From contig JAEYSS010000258.1 of NCBI GenBank assembly GCA_023434425.1, positions 1-7,198 of the forward strand: 7,198 nucleotides of DNA. Direction: 5' to 3'. This document shows positions 1 to 5,937 of the stretch, in pieces. Positions within the stretch are counted from its first letter, which is position 1; each line of letters begins with the position of its first letter. Source of the stretch: Pseudomonadota bacterium (GTDB taxonomy: Bacteria > Pseudomonadota > Alphaproteobacteria > Ferrovibrionales > Ferrovibrionaceae). The notes under the pieces were generated by a model. That model searched no databases. It saw only the letters and a list, made by a program, of their open reading frames with translations, and was not told the DNA's origin. The position numbers and the translations under genes are program-made.

Positions 1-959
1 AGAATGCAGGTGCCGCCGCCCTCAGTCATGCCGTAATACTCGATCAGCTTGCCGGGCCAGCGTTTCAGGATGTCGGCCTTCAGCGCCGCATTGAAGGGCG
101 CGCTGGTGCAGAATTTGGCGCGGAAGCTGCTCAGGTCGTATGTGTCAAAACCAGGATGCGCCATCACGCGGCTGTACTGCACCGGCACCAGCATCGTGTG
201 GGTGACGCGATGCTGCTGCGCCAGCTCCAGATATTTCGCCACGTCGAATTTCGCCATCAGCACGGCCGTGCCGCCGCCGGCCAGGGTGGGAAACAGGCTG
301 ACCAAAGTGGTGTTCGAATAGAGCGGCGTCGACAGCAGCGTCACGGCCTTGCGGTCATAGCCGTAGAGATTGGCGCGCTGCATGTGCAGCCAGCGCATGC
401 CATGCGACTGCACGATGCCCTTTGGCGTGCCCGTGGTGCCGGAGGAATAGATGATGTTGAACGGCATCTCCGGCGTCAGCTCCACCGGCGCAGGTTTCGT
501 GCCTTCCGGCGCCAGCCACTGCTCGAATTGCGAGGTATCCAGCCGGATGCGGCTGGGCGGCAGATCGGCCAGCACACCGCGCAAAGCCAGTTCGTTGTCG
601 GCATCGAGGAACAGATGCTGCGCGTCCGCATCCTGCGCCATGGCGACGATCTGCTCAGGCAGGCTCGACGGCGCCAGCGGCGCCACGGCCAGCCCGGCGC
701 GCAGGGCACCGAGATACACCGTCACGTAATCGTTGCGTGAGGAACTGACGATGCTGACCGCCTTTGTCGCACCATCGCGCTGCAGCGCCGCCGCCACCCG
801 ATCTGCGCGGGCATCGAGCTGGCCGTAGGTCAGCAGTCCATCGGTGTCGATCACCGCCGGATGATCCGGACGTTCGGCCGCATAGGCGCGCACCAAGTCG
901 GACAGCGTGGCGTAATCGCCGGCGAGCAGGGCGTCAGCACCAGAAGCTACTGCGGTCAT
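1..959 (-). CDS. Acyl-CoA synthetase (ANL superfamily), N-terminal part, cut by window edge
   Basis: Member of the acyl-adenylate-forming (ANL) family. These enzymes activate a carboxylic acid with ATP to an acyl-AMP and then transfer it to coenzyme A. The first 319 residues are present. The phosphate-binding motif YSSGTTGTPKG is at residues 171-181 and the YYGMTE adenylate-binding motif at 308-313, so most of the large N-terminal domain is here. The C-terminal lid domain with its catalytic lysine lies beyond the left edge. The acid substrate cannot be named: the visible part fits fatty or other aliphatic or aryl acids. The ATG at 959 is preceded by GGAG at 970-973 with 10 nt spacing. It lies 4 bp after the stop of the HAD hydrolase gene, so the two are probably co-transcribed and translationally coupled. 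Codon use matches the high-G+C neighbours. The family is clear; the substrate is not. Confidence 0.9.
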   Translation of the reverse strand, partial: MTAVASGADALLAGDYATLSDLVRAYAAERPDHPAVIDTDGLLTYGQLDARADRVAAALQRDGATKAVSIVSSSRNDYVTVYLGALRAGLAVAPLAPSSLPEQIVAMAQDADAQHLFLDADNELALRGVLADLPPSRIRLDTSQFEQWLAPEGTKPAPVELTPEMPFNIIYSSGTTGTPKGIVQSHGMRWLHMQRANLYGYDRKAVTLLSTPLYSNTTLVSLFPTLAGGGTAVLMAKFDVAKYLELAQQHRVTHTMLVPVQYSRVMAHPGFDTYDLSSFRAKFCTSAPFNAALKADILKRWPGKLIEYYGMTEGGGTCI

Positions 960-963
960 TCTT

Positions 964-1626
964 TTACAGCTCCATCCCGAGAATCCGACCCAGTTCGGCC
1001 AGCGCCGCATCCGGATCGGTCACCTTGATCGTGGTCATGCCCATGGCGGCGGCCGGTTTGAGATTAATGCCGAGATCGTCGAGGAAGACCGCTTCCGCCG
1101 GCTGGATGCCCAGCAACTCGCAGGCGCGTTCGTAGAAAGCCGGTTCGGGCTTGCGCACGCCGGCCTTGCTCGACTCAACGACAACCTCGAACAGCCCGAT
1201 CACCTCGGCGACCTGCCGGGCGCGGTCGGGCGAGCCAGTCATCGACGGGCCATGGCCATGCGGCATGTTGTTGGTCAGGCAGGCGATGCGATAGCGCGTC
1301 TTGACGGCCTTCAGCGCCGCCACCATGCGCGGGCGGATCTCGCCCGAGATCAGCGGCAGGATCTCGCGGCCATGCACGTGATGTCCGAGTGACGTGCTCT
1401 CGGTCAGAAAGCGTTCGCCGAAGACGGCAGCGTCGATCTCGCCGCGCTCGAAACAGGCCCAGGCATTGCTGTGCGGATTGGTGGCATTCACCTGACGCAG
1501 GAAATCGCGCGGCAGACCGCGCTCTGCCTCGAAGCGGCGGAAAGCATCGAAAGGCGAGGTGCTGATCACCCCGCCGAAATCCCAGAGTACCGCCTTTATG
1601 GGGACGGCTTTGATTTCAGTGTTCAT
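964..1626 (-). CDS. HAD-IA family hydrolase
   Basis: A 220-residue haloacid-dehalogenase-superfamily protein, a normal full length for subfamily IA, probably a cytosolic phosphatase or related hydrolase. Motif I is WDFGGVIS with nucleophile D16, motif II is CLTNN with T118, motif III holds K154 or K159 in SKAGVRKPEP, and motif IV is FLDD with D183 and D184. The residue two after the nucleophile is Gly (G18), where classical HAD phosphatases carry an acid/base Asp. D-x-G motifs do occur in YihX-like and ACAD10-like HAD proteins, so this may be a subfamily trait. The segment between motifs I and II (about 20-110) is a helical cap. The start at 1626 is the only reasonable ATG, with a weak GGGGA about 14 nt upstream. 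The gene precedes the acyl-CoA synthetase by 4 bp, which suggests a role in acyl or acyl-phosphate metabolism (inference). The substrate is unknown. Confidence 0.9.
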   Translation of the reverse strand: MNTEIKAVPIKAVLWDFGGVISTSPFDAFRRFEAERGLPRDFLRQVNATNPHSNAWACFERGEIDAAVFGERFLTESTSLGHHVHGREILPLISGEIRPRMVAALKAVKTRYRIACLTNNMPHGHGPSMTGSPDRARQVAEVIGLFEVVVESSKAGVRKPEPAFYERACELLGIQPAEAVFLDDLGINLKPAAAMGMTTIKVTDPDAALAELGRILGMEL

Positions 1627-1640
1627 CGTCTGCGGCGCGT

Positions 1641-1653
1641 TTCCCCTGGGGAA
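1641..1653. repeat. Palindrome TTCCCCTGGGGAA in the nrdJ-HAD gap
   Basis: A perfect dyad with 6-base arms around one T lies 15-27 nt upstream of the HAD hydrolase ATG. It contains the GGGGA that could serve as its ribosome binding site. A second inverted repeat, GCGCTT (1654-1659) and AAGCGC (1672-1677), adjoins it. Together they could fold the leader and hide the site, or mark a protein-binding operator. Neither has a T-run, so they are not classic terminators for nrdJ. Confidence 0.4.
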
Positions 1654-1681
1654 GCGCTTTACGCAAACGTCAAGCGCGTCC

Positions 1682-4030
1682 TTATCCGCACTTACTATAG
1701 CCGCAGGAGGTGCAGGTATCGCAACCCTCGGACTTGATCAGGCCCGGCTGGCCGCATTTCGGACACTGGCGCAGGCCCGACAGCGGCTTAGGGCTCTCCG
1801 CATTGGCGGCCAGCGCCAGCACGGCCTTTTCCTCGCGCAGATCGTCGGGCCCGGCCATGAAGCCGATCCTGATCAGATGCTGCTCGATCACGCCGCCGAT
1901 GGCGGCCAGCAGCGAGGGCACGTATTTGCCGCCCATCCAGTGGCCGCCGCGCGGATCGAACACCGCCTTCAGCTCGTCGACCACAAACGACACATCGCCG
2001 CCGCGACGGAACACCGCCGAGATCATGCGGGTCAGCGCCACGGTCCAGGCATAGTGTTCGGTATTCTTCGAGTTGATGAACACCTCGAACGGTCGCAGGC
2101 GGCCGTCCTGCAGGATGTCGTTCAGCGTGATGTACATCGCATGTTCGGAATCCGGCCAGGTGATCTTGTAGGTGCTGCCGGGCAGCGCCTCCGGGCGGTC
2201 GAGCGGCTTGGTCATGTAGATGACGCCGCCAGCGGCCAGCGGATCCCTCGGCTTCATCACATGAACCGGTTTCGCCACGGGCACCAGCGGCAGTTCGGCC
2301 TGCTGCTGCGCGGCGGGCTCGGGCTTCTTCTCGTCCTTCTTGACCGTCAGCACCGAGCCGGTGATGTCGTTCGGACGATAGGTGGTGCAGCCCTTGCAGC
2401 CCTGCTCATAGGCCATCAGGTAGATGTCCTTGAAGCTCTCGAAATCGATCTCTTCCGGCACGTTGATGGTCTTGGAGATCGAACTGTCGATGTATTTCTG
2501 CACGGCGGCCTGCACACGCACATGGTCGGCCGGGGCCAGGCTCTGCGCGTCGACGAAGGCCTCGGTCAGCGGCAGGTTCTCGCCCTTGATCTGGCGGAAC
2601 AGGCGATAGGCGTAATCGCTGACCTCTTCCTGCCGGCGCGTGCCATCGGGCATCAGCACGGTACGCATATAGGTGAAGCTGAAGACCGGCTCCAGCCCGG
2701 AGGAAATGTTGTCGGCCAGCAGCGAGATGGTGCCGGTCGGCGCGATCGAGGTCAGCAGTGCATTGCGGATGCCGTGCTGCGCAATCGCCGCGCGCACGTC
2801 GGTATCCAGCTCGCGGATGCTCTCACCGGCCAGATAGGCGTCGCGGTCGAATAACGGAAACGCGCCTTTTTCCTTCGCCAGTTCCACCGACGCGAGGTAG
2901 GCGGCGCGCTGCAGCCGCTTCATCCAGGTCTCGATCAGCGTGATCGACGCCGCCGAGCCGTAGCGCGCACCGACCATGATCAGCGCATCGGCCAGGCCGG
3001 TGATGCCCAGACCGATGCGGCGCTTGTTGCGCGCCTCGGTCGCCTGTTGCTCAAGAGGGAAATTCGACACATCGATGGTATTGTCCATCATCCGCACGGC
3101 GGCGCGGGTCAGGCGGTCGAGTTCGTCCAGGTCGAGGGCGGCCTCGGCCTCGAACGGGTTCCGCACCAGCCGGGCCAGATTGATCGAGCCGAGCAGGCAG
3201 GCGCCATAGGGCGGCAGCGGCTGTTCGCCGCAGGGATTGGTGGCGCTGATCGTCTCGCAATAGTGCAGGTTGTTGCGCTGGTTGATGCGGTCGATGAAGA
3301 TCACGCCGGGCTCGGCGTAAGCATAGGTCGCCCGCATGATCTTGTCCCACAGCTCGCGGGCCTGCACGCTGCGATAGGCGGTGCCGTTGAATTTCAGTTC
3401 CCAGGGCTCGTTCTGCTTCACCGCCCGCATGAAATCGTCGGTCACCAGCACCGAGAGATTGAACATGCGCAGGCGGTTGGCCTCGCGCTTGGCCTCGATG
3501 AAGGCCTCGATATCGGGATGGTCGCAACGCAGCGTCGCCATCATGGCGCCGCGCCGGCTGCCGGCCGACATGATGGTGCGGCACATCGCGTCCCACACAT
3601 CCATGAACGACAGCGGCCCGGAGGCATCGGCGCCGACGCCCTTTACCGGCGCGCCGCGCGGGCGCAAAGTCGAGAAATCATAACCGATGCCGCCGCCCTG
3701 CTGCATGGTCAGCGCGGCTTCCTTCAGATGCTCGAAGATGCCGGCCATGTCGTCGGGCACCGTGCCCATGACGAAGCAGTTGAACAGCGTCACCTTGCGC
3801 GCCGTGCCGGCGCCGGCGACGATGCGGCCCGCCGGCAGGAAGCGGAAATCCTTCAGCGCCTCGAAGAAGCCGGGCTCGTGCCGGGCCGGATCGGTCTCGG
3901 CCTGCGCCAGCGCCCTGGCGATGCGCTGCCAGGTATCGGGAATCGTCTGATCCACCGGCGCGCCATCCGGGCCCTTCAGGCGGTATTTCATGTCCCAGAT
4001 CTGCTGGGAAATCGGCGCAATCGGCGACAT
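1682..4030 (-). CDS. nrdJ: Class II (adenosylcobalamin-dependent) ribonucleotide reductase NrdJ
   Basis: Reduces ribonucleotides to deoxyribonucleotides for DNA synthesis in the cytoplasm, using adenosylcobalamin to create a thiyl radical, so it needs neither oxygen nor a small subunit. The protein is 782 aa. The active-site loop NPCGE is at 265-269, with radical Cys267 and Glu269. Cys85 (LFNCFVMG) and Cys278 (YGACLLGS) are the redox pair, and the 11-residue gap from C267 to C278 equals that of the Lactobacillus enzyme (C408/C419). APTGTIS is at 430-436 and the GCKGC pair at C545/C548. A TSCPD-type domain spans about 596-720. The tail carries six cysteines (C756, C759, C770, C773, C776, C781), a zinc-ribbon or redox shuttle. 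There is no N-terminal ATP-cone, so the dATP activity site is probably missing. The ATG at 4030 is chosen because GAGG (4038-4041) lies 7 nt before it. The in-frame TTG at 4036 is only 1 nt from that site. Confidence 0.96.
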   Translation of the reverse strand: MSPIAPISQQIWDMKYRLKGPDGAPVDQTIPDTWQRIARALAQAETDPARHEPGFFEALKDFRFLPAGRIVAGAGTARKVTLFNCFVMGTVPDDMAGIFEHLKEAALTMQQGGGIGYDFSTLRPRGAPVKGVGADASGPLSFMDVWDAMCRTIMSAGSRRGAMMATLRCDHPDIEAFIEAKREANRLRMFNLSVLVTDDFMRAVKQNEPWELKFNGTAYRSVQARELWDKIMRATYAYAEPGVIFIDRINQRNNLHYCETISATNPCGEQPLPPYGACLLGSINLARLVRNPFEAEAALDLDELDRLTRAAVRMMDNTIDVSNFPLEQQATEARNKRRIGLGITGLADALIMVGARYGSAASITLIETWMKRLQRAAYLASVELAKEKGAFPLFDRDAYLAGESIRELDTDVRAAIAQHGIRNALLTSIAPTGTISLLADNISSGLEPVFSFTYMRTVLMPDGTRRQEEVSDYAYRLFRQIKGENLPLTEAFVDAQSLAPADHVRVQAAVQKYIDSSISKTINVPEEIDFESFKDIYLMAYEQGCKGCTTYRPNDITGSVLTVKKDEKKPEPAAQQQAELPLVPVAKPVHVMKPRDPLAAGGVIYMTKPLDRPEALPGSTYKITWPDSEHAMYITLNDILQDGRLRPFEVFINSKNTEHYAWTVALTRMISAVFRRGGDVSFVVDELKAVFDPRGGHWMGGKYVPSLLAAIGGVIEQHLIRIGFMAGPDDLREEKAVLALAANAESPKPLSGLRQCPKCGQPGLIKSEGCDTCTSCGYSKCG

Positions 4031-4037
4031 CGACAAA

Positions 4038-4041
4038 CCTC
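4038..4041 (-). promoter_or_regulatory. Ribosome binding site that decides the nrdJ start
   Basis: GAGG on the minus strand sits 7 nt before ATG at 4030 and only 1 nt before the in-frame TTG at 4036. This spacing favours the ATG and shortens the longest reading frame by two codons. Confidence 0.65.
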
Positions 4042-4126
4042 AAAGACGACAAGCGGCGCCGCATTTCGGGGCACCGCAACGGGCTGACTCTATCGCCCGA
4101 AGCCCCAGAGTCCAGCAGAATGTTCC

Positions 4127-4146
4127 CAATCTGTTTCTACAGATTG
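4127..4146. repeat. Perfect 8-bp inverted repeat with 4-nt spacer upstream of nrdJ
   Basis: CAATCTGT (4127-4134) and ACAGATTG (4139-4146) are exact reverse complements separated by TTCT. The dyad covers the putative nrdJ -10 region. It may be an operator, possibly the degenerate second NrdR site, or a stem at the 5' end of the nrdJ leader. It lacks a following T-run on either strand, so it is unlikely to be an intrinsic terminator. Confidence 0.6.
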
Positions 4147-4165
4147 ATCAACCGGCCGATGTCAA
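4136..4165 (-). promoter_or_regulatory. Candidate nrdJ promoter
   Basis: On the minus strand a perfect TTGACA -35 element (4165-4160) is followed after 18 nt by TGTAGA (4141-4136), a poor -10 match. Weak -10 elements are common in alphaproteobacterial promoters. This would give a leader of roughly 100 nt before the nrdJ ATG. The placement is supported by the operator-like sequences overlapping both hexamers. No experimental start is known to me. Confidence 0.45.
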
Positions 4166-4179
4166 ACAATATCTTGTAA
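4164..4179. promoter_or_regulatory. Candidate NrdR box overlapping the nrdJ -35
   Basis: The 16-mer AAACAATATCTTGTAA matches the recalled NrdR consensus acaCwAtATaTwGtgt at 12 of 16 positions, including the conserved C, A, AT, T and G of the core, and contains the symmetric halves ACAA/TTGT. NrdR is the ATP/dATP-sensing repressor of ribonucleotide reductase genes in most bacteria and usually binds two boxes about three helical turns apart. A weaker partner match lies at 4134-4149, 30 bp start to start, within the neighbouring palindrome. The site overlaps the putative -35 element, as expected for repression. Confidence 0.5.
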
Positions 4180-4181
4180 GA

Positions 4182-4249
4182 CTTGGATAATCGGAGTTAT
4201 CCCCGCGATCCGCCAGGGACAGTGGCCAAGTTATCCCCGGTTATGCACA
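4182..4249. promoter_or_regulatory. Cluster of DnaA-box-like 9-mers upstream of nrdJ
   Basis: Four sites resemble the DnaA box TTATCCACA: TTATGCACA at 4241-4249, which fits the relaxed TTWTNCACA consensus exactly; TTATCCCCG at 4197-4205 and again at 4231-4239; and TTATCCAAG on the minus strand at 4190-4182. They fall within 68 bp just upstream of the candidate nrdJ promoter. DnaA is known to act at the E. coli nrdAB promoter, so cell-cycle or replication-linked control of nrdJ is a reasonable inference. A replication origin is less likely because no AT-rich unwinding element with further boxes stands out here. Confidence 0.45.
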
Positions 4250-4430
4250 GGGGGATTCCGGGCGGAATAGGTCACCAAACAAAGGTTAATTCAATTAGTT
4301 GTTTTTAAGCCCCGCAGGGTTCCCCGCAAGTTTTTAGCGGAATCAGTCCCGTGCCTTTGAATGCATTCGTATTCATATGGCGGGTTGATTCAAAATCGTT
4401 GACCACCCCTCACGCACGAGAGCAGCCTAA
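4250..4430. other. Remainder of the divergent intergenic region
   Basis: No gene is supported in this stretch. It contains a direct repeat GTTTTTA(A)GC at 4301-4310 and 4330-4338, a second direct repeat CCCCGCA at 4310-4316 and 4322-4328, and a perfect 10-bp palindrome GAATGCATTC at 4359-4368. These may be operators for the plus-strand gene. I find no -35/-10 pair with good spacing for that gene; isolated -35-like hexamers are TTGATT (4385) and TTGACC (4399). Confidence 0.4.
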
Positions 4431-4454
4431 CGATGCTGGCAGGCATCGAGGGGG
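4431..4454 (+). promoter_or_regulatory. Stem-loop directly before the Shine-Dalgarno of the exonuclease gene
   Basis: CGATGC (4431-4436) and GCATCG (4443-4448) form a perfect 6-bp stem with a 6-nt loop. The purine-rich ribosome binding site AGGGGG (4449-4454) starts at the foot of the stem and lies 6 nt before ATG 4461. The hairpin leaves the binding site exposed, so it could protect the mRNA 5' end or bind a regulator. Its effect is not known. Confidence 0.45.
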
Positions 4455-4460
4455 ACAAAT

Positions 4461-5306
4461 ATGAACTTCGTGGCGATAGACGTAGAAACGGCGAATGCTG
4501 ACCTATCGAGTATTTGTCAGATCGGAGTGGCTGTCTTCACCGAAGGAAAACTGACCAATAGATGGTCATCACTAATTGATCCCGAAGATGAATTTGACGG
4601 CATCAATATCTCAATACATGGGATAGATGAAGAAGCGGTCCTTGGCGCTCCGAAACTACCTGATGCCTACAATGAACTATCTCAATTTCTTCGTGATCAA
4701 TTCGTAATATGCCACACGTCGTTTGGCCGCACTGCTCTTCATAGGGCGCATGCTCGATATAATCTCACTCACGCTGCATGTACATGGGTCGACCCGGCTA
4801 GATTGGCGAGGCGTGCTTGGCCCCAATTCTCTCAGCGTGGGTATGGTTTGGCGAATGTCGCTGATTTTCTAAAGATTACCTTCAAACATCACGATGCGCT
4901 TGAAGATGCATGTGCTGCGGGTGAGATCGCCTTACGGGCAATGGCGGAAATCGGCATAACCCCGTCAGAATGCAATGGATGGCTTGCTCGCAAAAAGTCT
5001 GAGCGTATTGCGCTGGAAGGTGCAGAAGACGGCCCGATGGTGGGAGAGGTGATCGTTTTTACGGGAGCATTGTCGTTGCCCCGGCGAGAGGCAGCGGAGA
5101 TGGCCGCAAAAGTTGGATTTGATGTTGCTGCTTCGGTTACCAAAAACACCACCATCTTGGTGGTTGGCGATCTTGATGCAAGAAGACTTTCTGGCCATGA
5201 AAAGAGCAGCAAGCATCGAAAGGCAGAAGATATGCGACGGAATGGCCATCCGATTCAGATTGTAACCGAAAGTGATTTCCAGAGTTTCATCGGCATTGCG
5301 GAATAA
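4461..5306 (+). CDS. DEDDh-family 3'-5' exonuclease domain fused to a BRCT domain
   Basis: A 281-aa protein with two domains. Residues 1 to about 165 are a DnaQ/RNase-T-like DEDDh exonuclease fold. ExoI is AIDVETA with D7 and E9. ExoIII is HDALEDA with H144 and D149. ExoII reads HTSFGR (85-90), with Gly89 where relatives have Asp (HTxFDR). Residues about 195-278 are a BRCT domain of the NAD-dependent-DNA-ligase type, recognised from VFTGALSLPRREA and the VTKNTTILVVGD strand. Proteins of this layout are usually annotated as DNA polymerase III epsilon-like nucleases and are presumed to trim nucleic acids during repair. The loss of one metal-binding Asp suggests reduced or absent nuclease activity, or a sequencing error in one base. 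The start is ATG with AGGGGG 6 nt upstream. G+C is visibly lower than in the flanking genes, which suggests transfer. It has no close co-directional partner. Confidence 0.85.
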   Translation: MNFVAIDVETANADLSSICQIGVAVFTEGKLTNRWSSLIDPEDEFDGINISIHGIDEEAVLGAPKLPDAYNELSQFLRDQFVICHTSFGRTALHRAHARYNLTHAACTWVDPARLARRAWPQFSQRGYGLANVADFLKITFKHHDALEDACAAGEIALRAMAEIGITPSECNGWLARKKSERIALEGAEDGPMVGEVIVFTGALSLPRREAAEMAAKVGFDVAASVTKNTTILVVGDLDARRLSGHEKSSKHRKAEDMRRNGHPIQIVTESDFQSFIGIAE

Positions 5307-5634
5307 CACCTGAGCATTTCAGCATATTATCTATGTAAGGCATCGTGTCTTCCAATCGACTTAACCTTACAGCCACTTAGAAAAATCTCGTTGTAAACAG
5401 CGCAGCATTCTTCAATGCAATATGACGGTTACTTCGTTGCTGGGGTACAAGCAGCCGCCATTGAAACTCCTTTGAGCAGGGGGCGGCCCTTACTTACGTG
5501 CCGTCGCGATTTCCGCCCCAATCCACGCCGCCCAGTGAGAAATATCCGTCCCGCTGCTGCGATGGTGATCTGGTTTCCAGAAGACGATTCATCGGAGCAC
5601 AAACACAAGAACCGCAATCACATGAGATTGAGAC

Positions 5635-5641
5635 AAGGAGG
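5635..5641 (+). promoter_or_regulatory. Orphan perfect Shine-Dalgarno sequence
   Basis: AAGGAGG is a full anti-16S match, yet no ATG, GTG or TTG lies 4-12 nt downstream. The lipoprotein ATG at 5680 is 38 nt further on. It may be a standby ribosome site, the relic of an earlier start, or chance. Confidence 0.35.
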
Positions 5642-5671
5642 AACACCTACGCTACGCTGGGCCGCCAGATC

Positions 5672-5679
5672 GGGGGGGG
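5672..5679 (+). repeat. Run of eight Gs touching the lipoprotein start codon
   Basis: Eight consecutive Gs end immediately before the ATG at 5680. They may serve as a badly spaced ribosome binding site or as a slippage-prone tract. With seven Gs, an upstream ATG at 5622 would come into frame with the lipoprotein. Confidence 0.6.
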
Positions 5680-5937
5680 ATGCGATACTTAGCCGTTGCA
5701 GGGTTGTTGCTGGTCAGCGCGTGTACAACGGCGGCAGACAGAGAACGTGAAGAGGCGCGACGGCAAGCATTTTTCGCTGAACAGCGAGCCAAAGACAGGG
5801 CCGCGTGTATTAGTTACGGCTTTGAAGAAGGTACGCTCGCATATGCTAATTGCCGAATGCTGATTGATCAGCAACGGCAACAGAACAATGCACACATGCA
5901 GGGCATCTTGATAAACCGGATGCTGACGCCCAAGTAG
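5680..5937 (+). CDS. Small lipoprotein with conserved-looking Cys-rich core
   Basis: An 85-aa protein of unknown function. Residues 1-14 are a short lipoprotein signal (MRYLAVAGLLLVSA) with lipobox VSAC and acylated Cys15. Residue 16 is Thr rather than Asp, so it would be predicted to reach the outer membrane. Residues 18-41 are highly charged and helical (DREREEARRQ). A core follows with C43, YGFEEGT (46-52) and C58, which could form a disulfide in the periplasm. The Cys-x2-YGF-x2-GT-x5-Cys pattern resembles small uncharacterised lipoproteins that I recall from rhizobia and other alphaproteobacteria. The start is ATG directly after the G run. Its ribosome binding site is unclear, but an earlier start would remove the neat signal peptide. 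It converges on the minus-strand 163-aa gene with a 33-bp gap. Confidence 0.75.
   Translation: MRYLAVAGLLLVSACTTAADREREEARRQAFFAEQRAKDRAACISYGFEEGTLAYANCRMLIDQQRQQNNAHMQGILINRMLTPK

Larger units (their letters stand above)
5307..5679. other. Gene-poor region between exonuclease and lipoprotein genes
   Basis: No convincing gene, RNA gene or mobile element is visible in these roughly 370 bases. Short reading frames on both strands have no recognisable domains. Small dyads exist: TCTGG-TTT-CCAGA at 5569-5581, and CAATC/GATTG at 5615-5619 and 5626-5630, the latter just before a perfect Shine-Dalgarno sequence. No intrinsic terminator with a T-run follows the exonuclease gene. The region may hold the lipoprotein promoter and leader, or decayed sequence. 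Confidence 0.5.

Noticed and set aside
1559..2854. Long plus-strand reading frame opposite nrdJ
   Set aside because: Its translation is rich in His, Arg and Gln with no domain, and it is the mirror of the strongly supported nrdJ codon pattern in high-G+C DNA.
3047..4087. Second long plus-strand reading frame opposite nrdJ
   Set aside because: Same reason: it is a shadow of nrdJ, and its composition is unlike that of a real protein.
4031..4250. Cobalamin riboswitch in front of nrdJ
   Set aside because: A GGCCACTG-like string occurs on the minus strand near 4221-4229, but there is no B12 box or other conserved core. It also lies upstream of the candidate promoter, and the remaining leader of about 100 nt is too short.
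4286..4308. CtrA-type TTAA-N7-TTAA site
   Set aside because: TTAA occurs at 4286 and 4305, but the spacing is not 7 nt and the expected second half reads AGTT.
5429..5461. Minus-strand 10-codon mini-ORF with AAAGGAG before its ATG
   Set aside because: The Shine-Dalgarno spacing is good, but a 10-residue product without any context cannot be told from chance.
5415..5750. Plus-strand 111-aa reading frame overlapping the lipoprotein
   Set aside because: No ribosome binding site or recognisable domain, and it overlaps the lipoprotein, which has a clear signal peptide in another frame.
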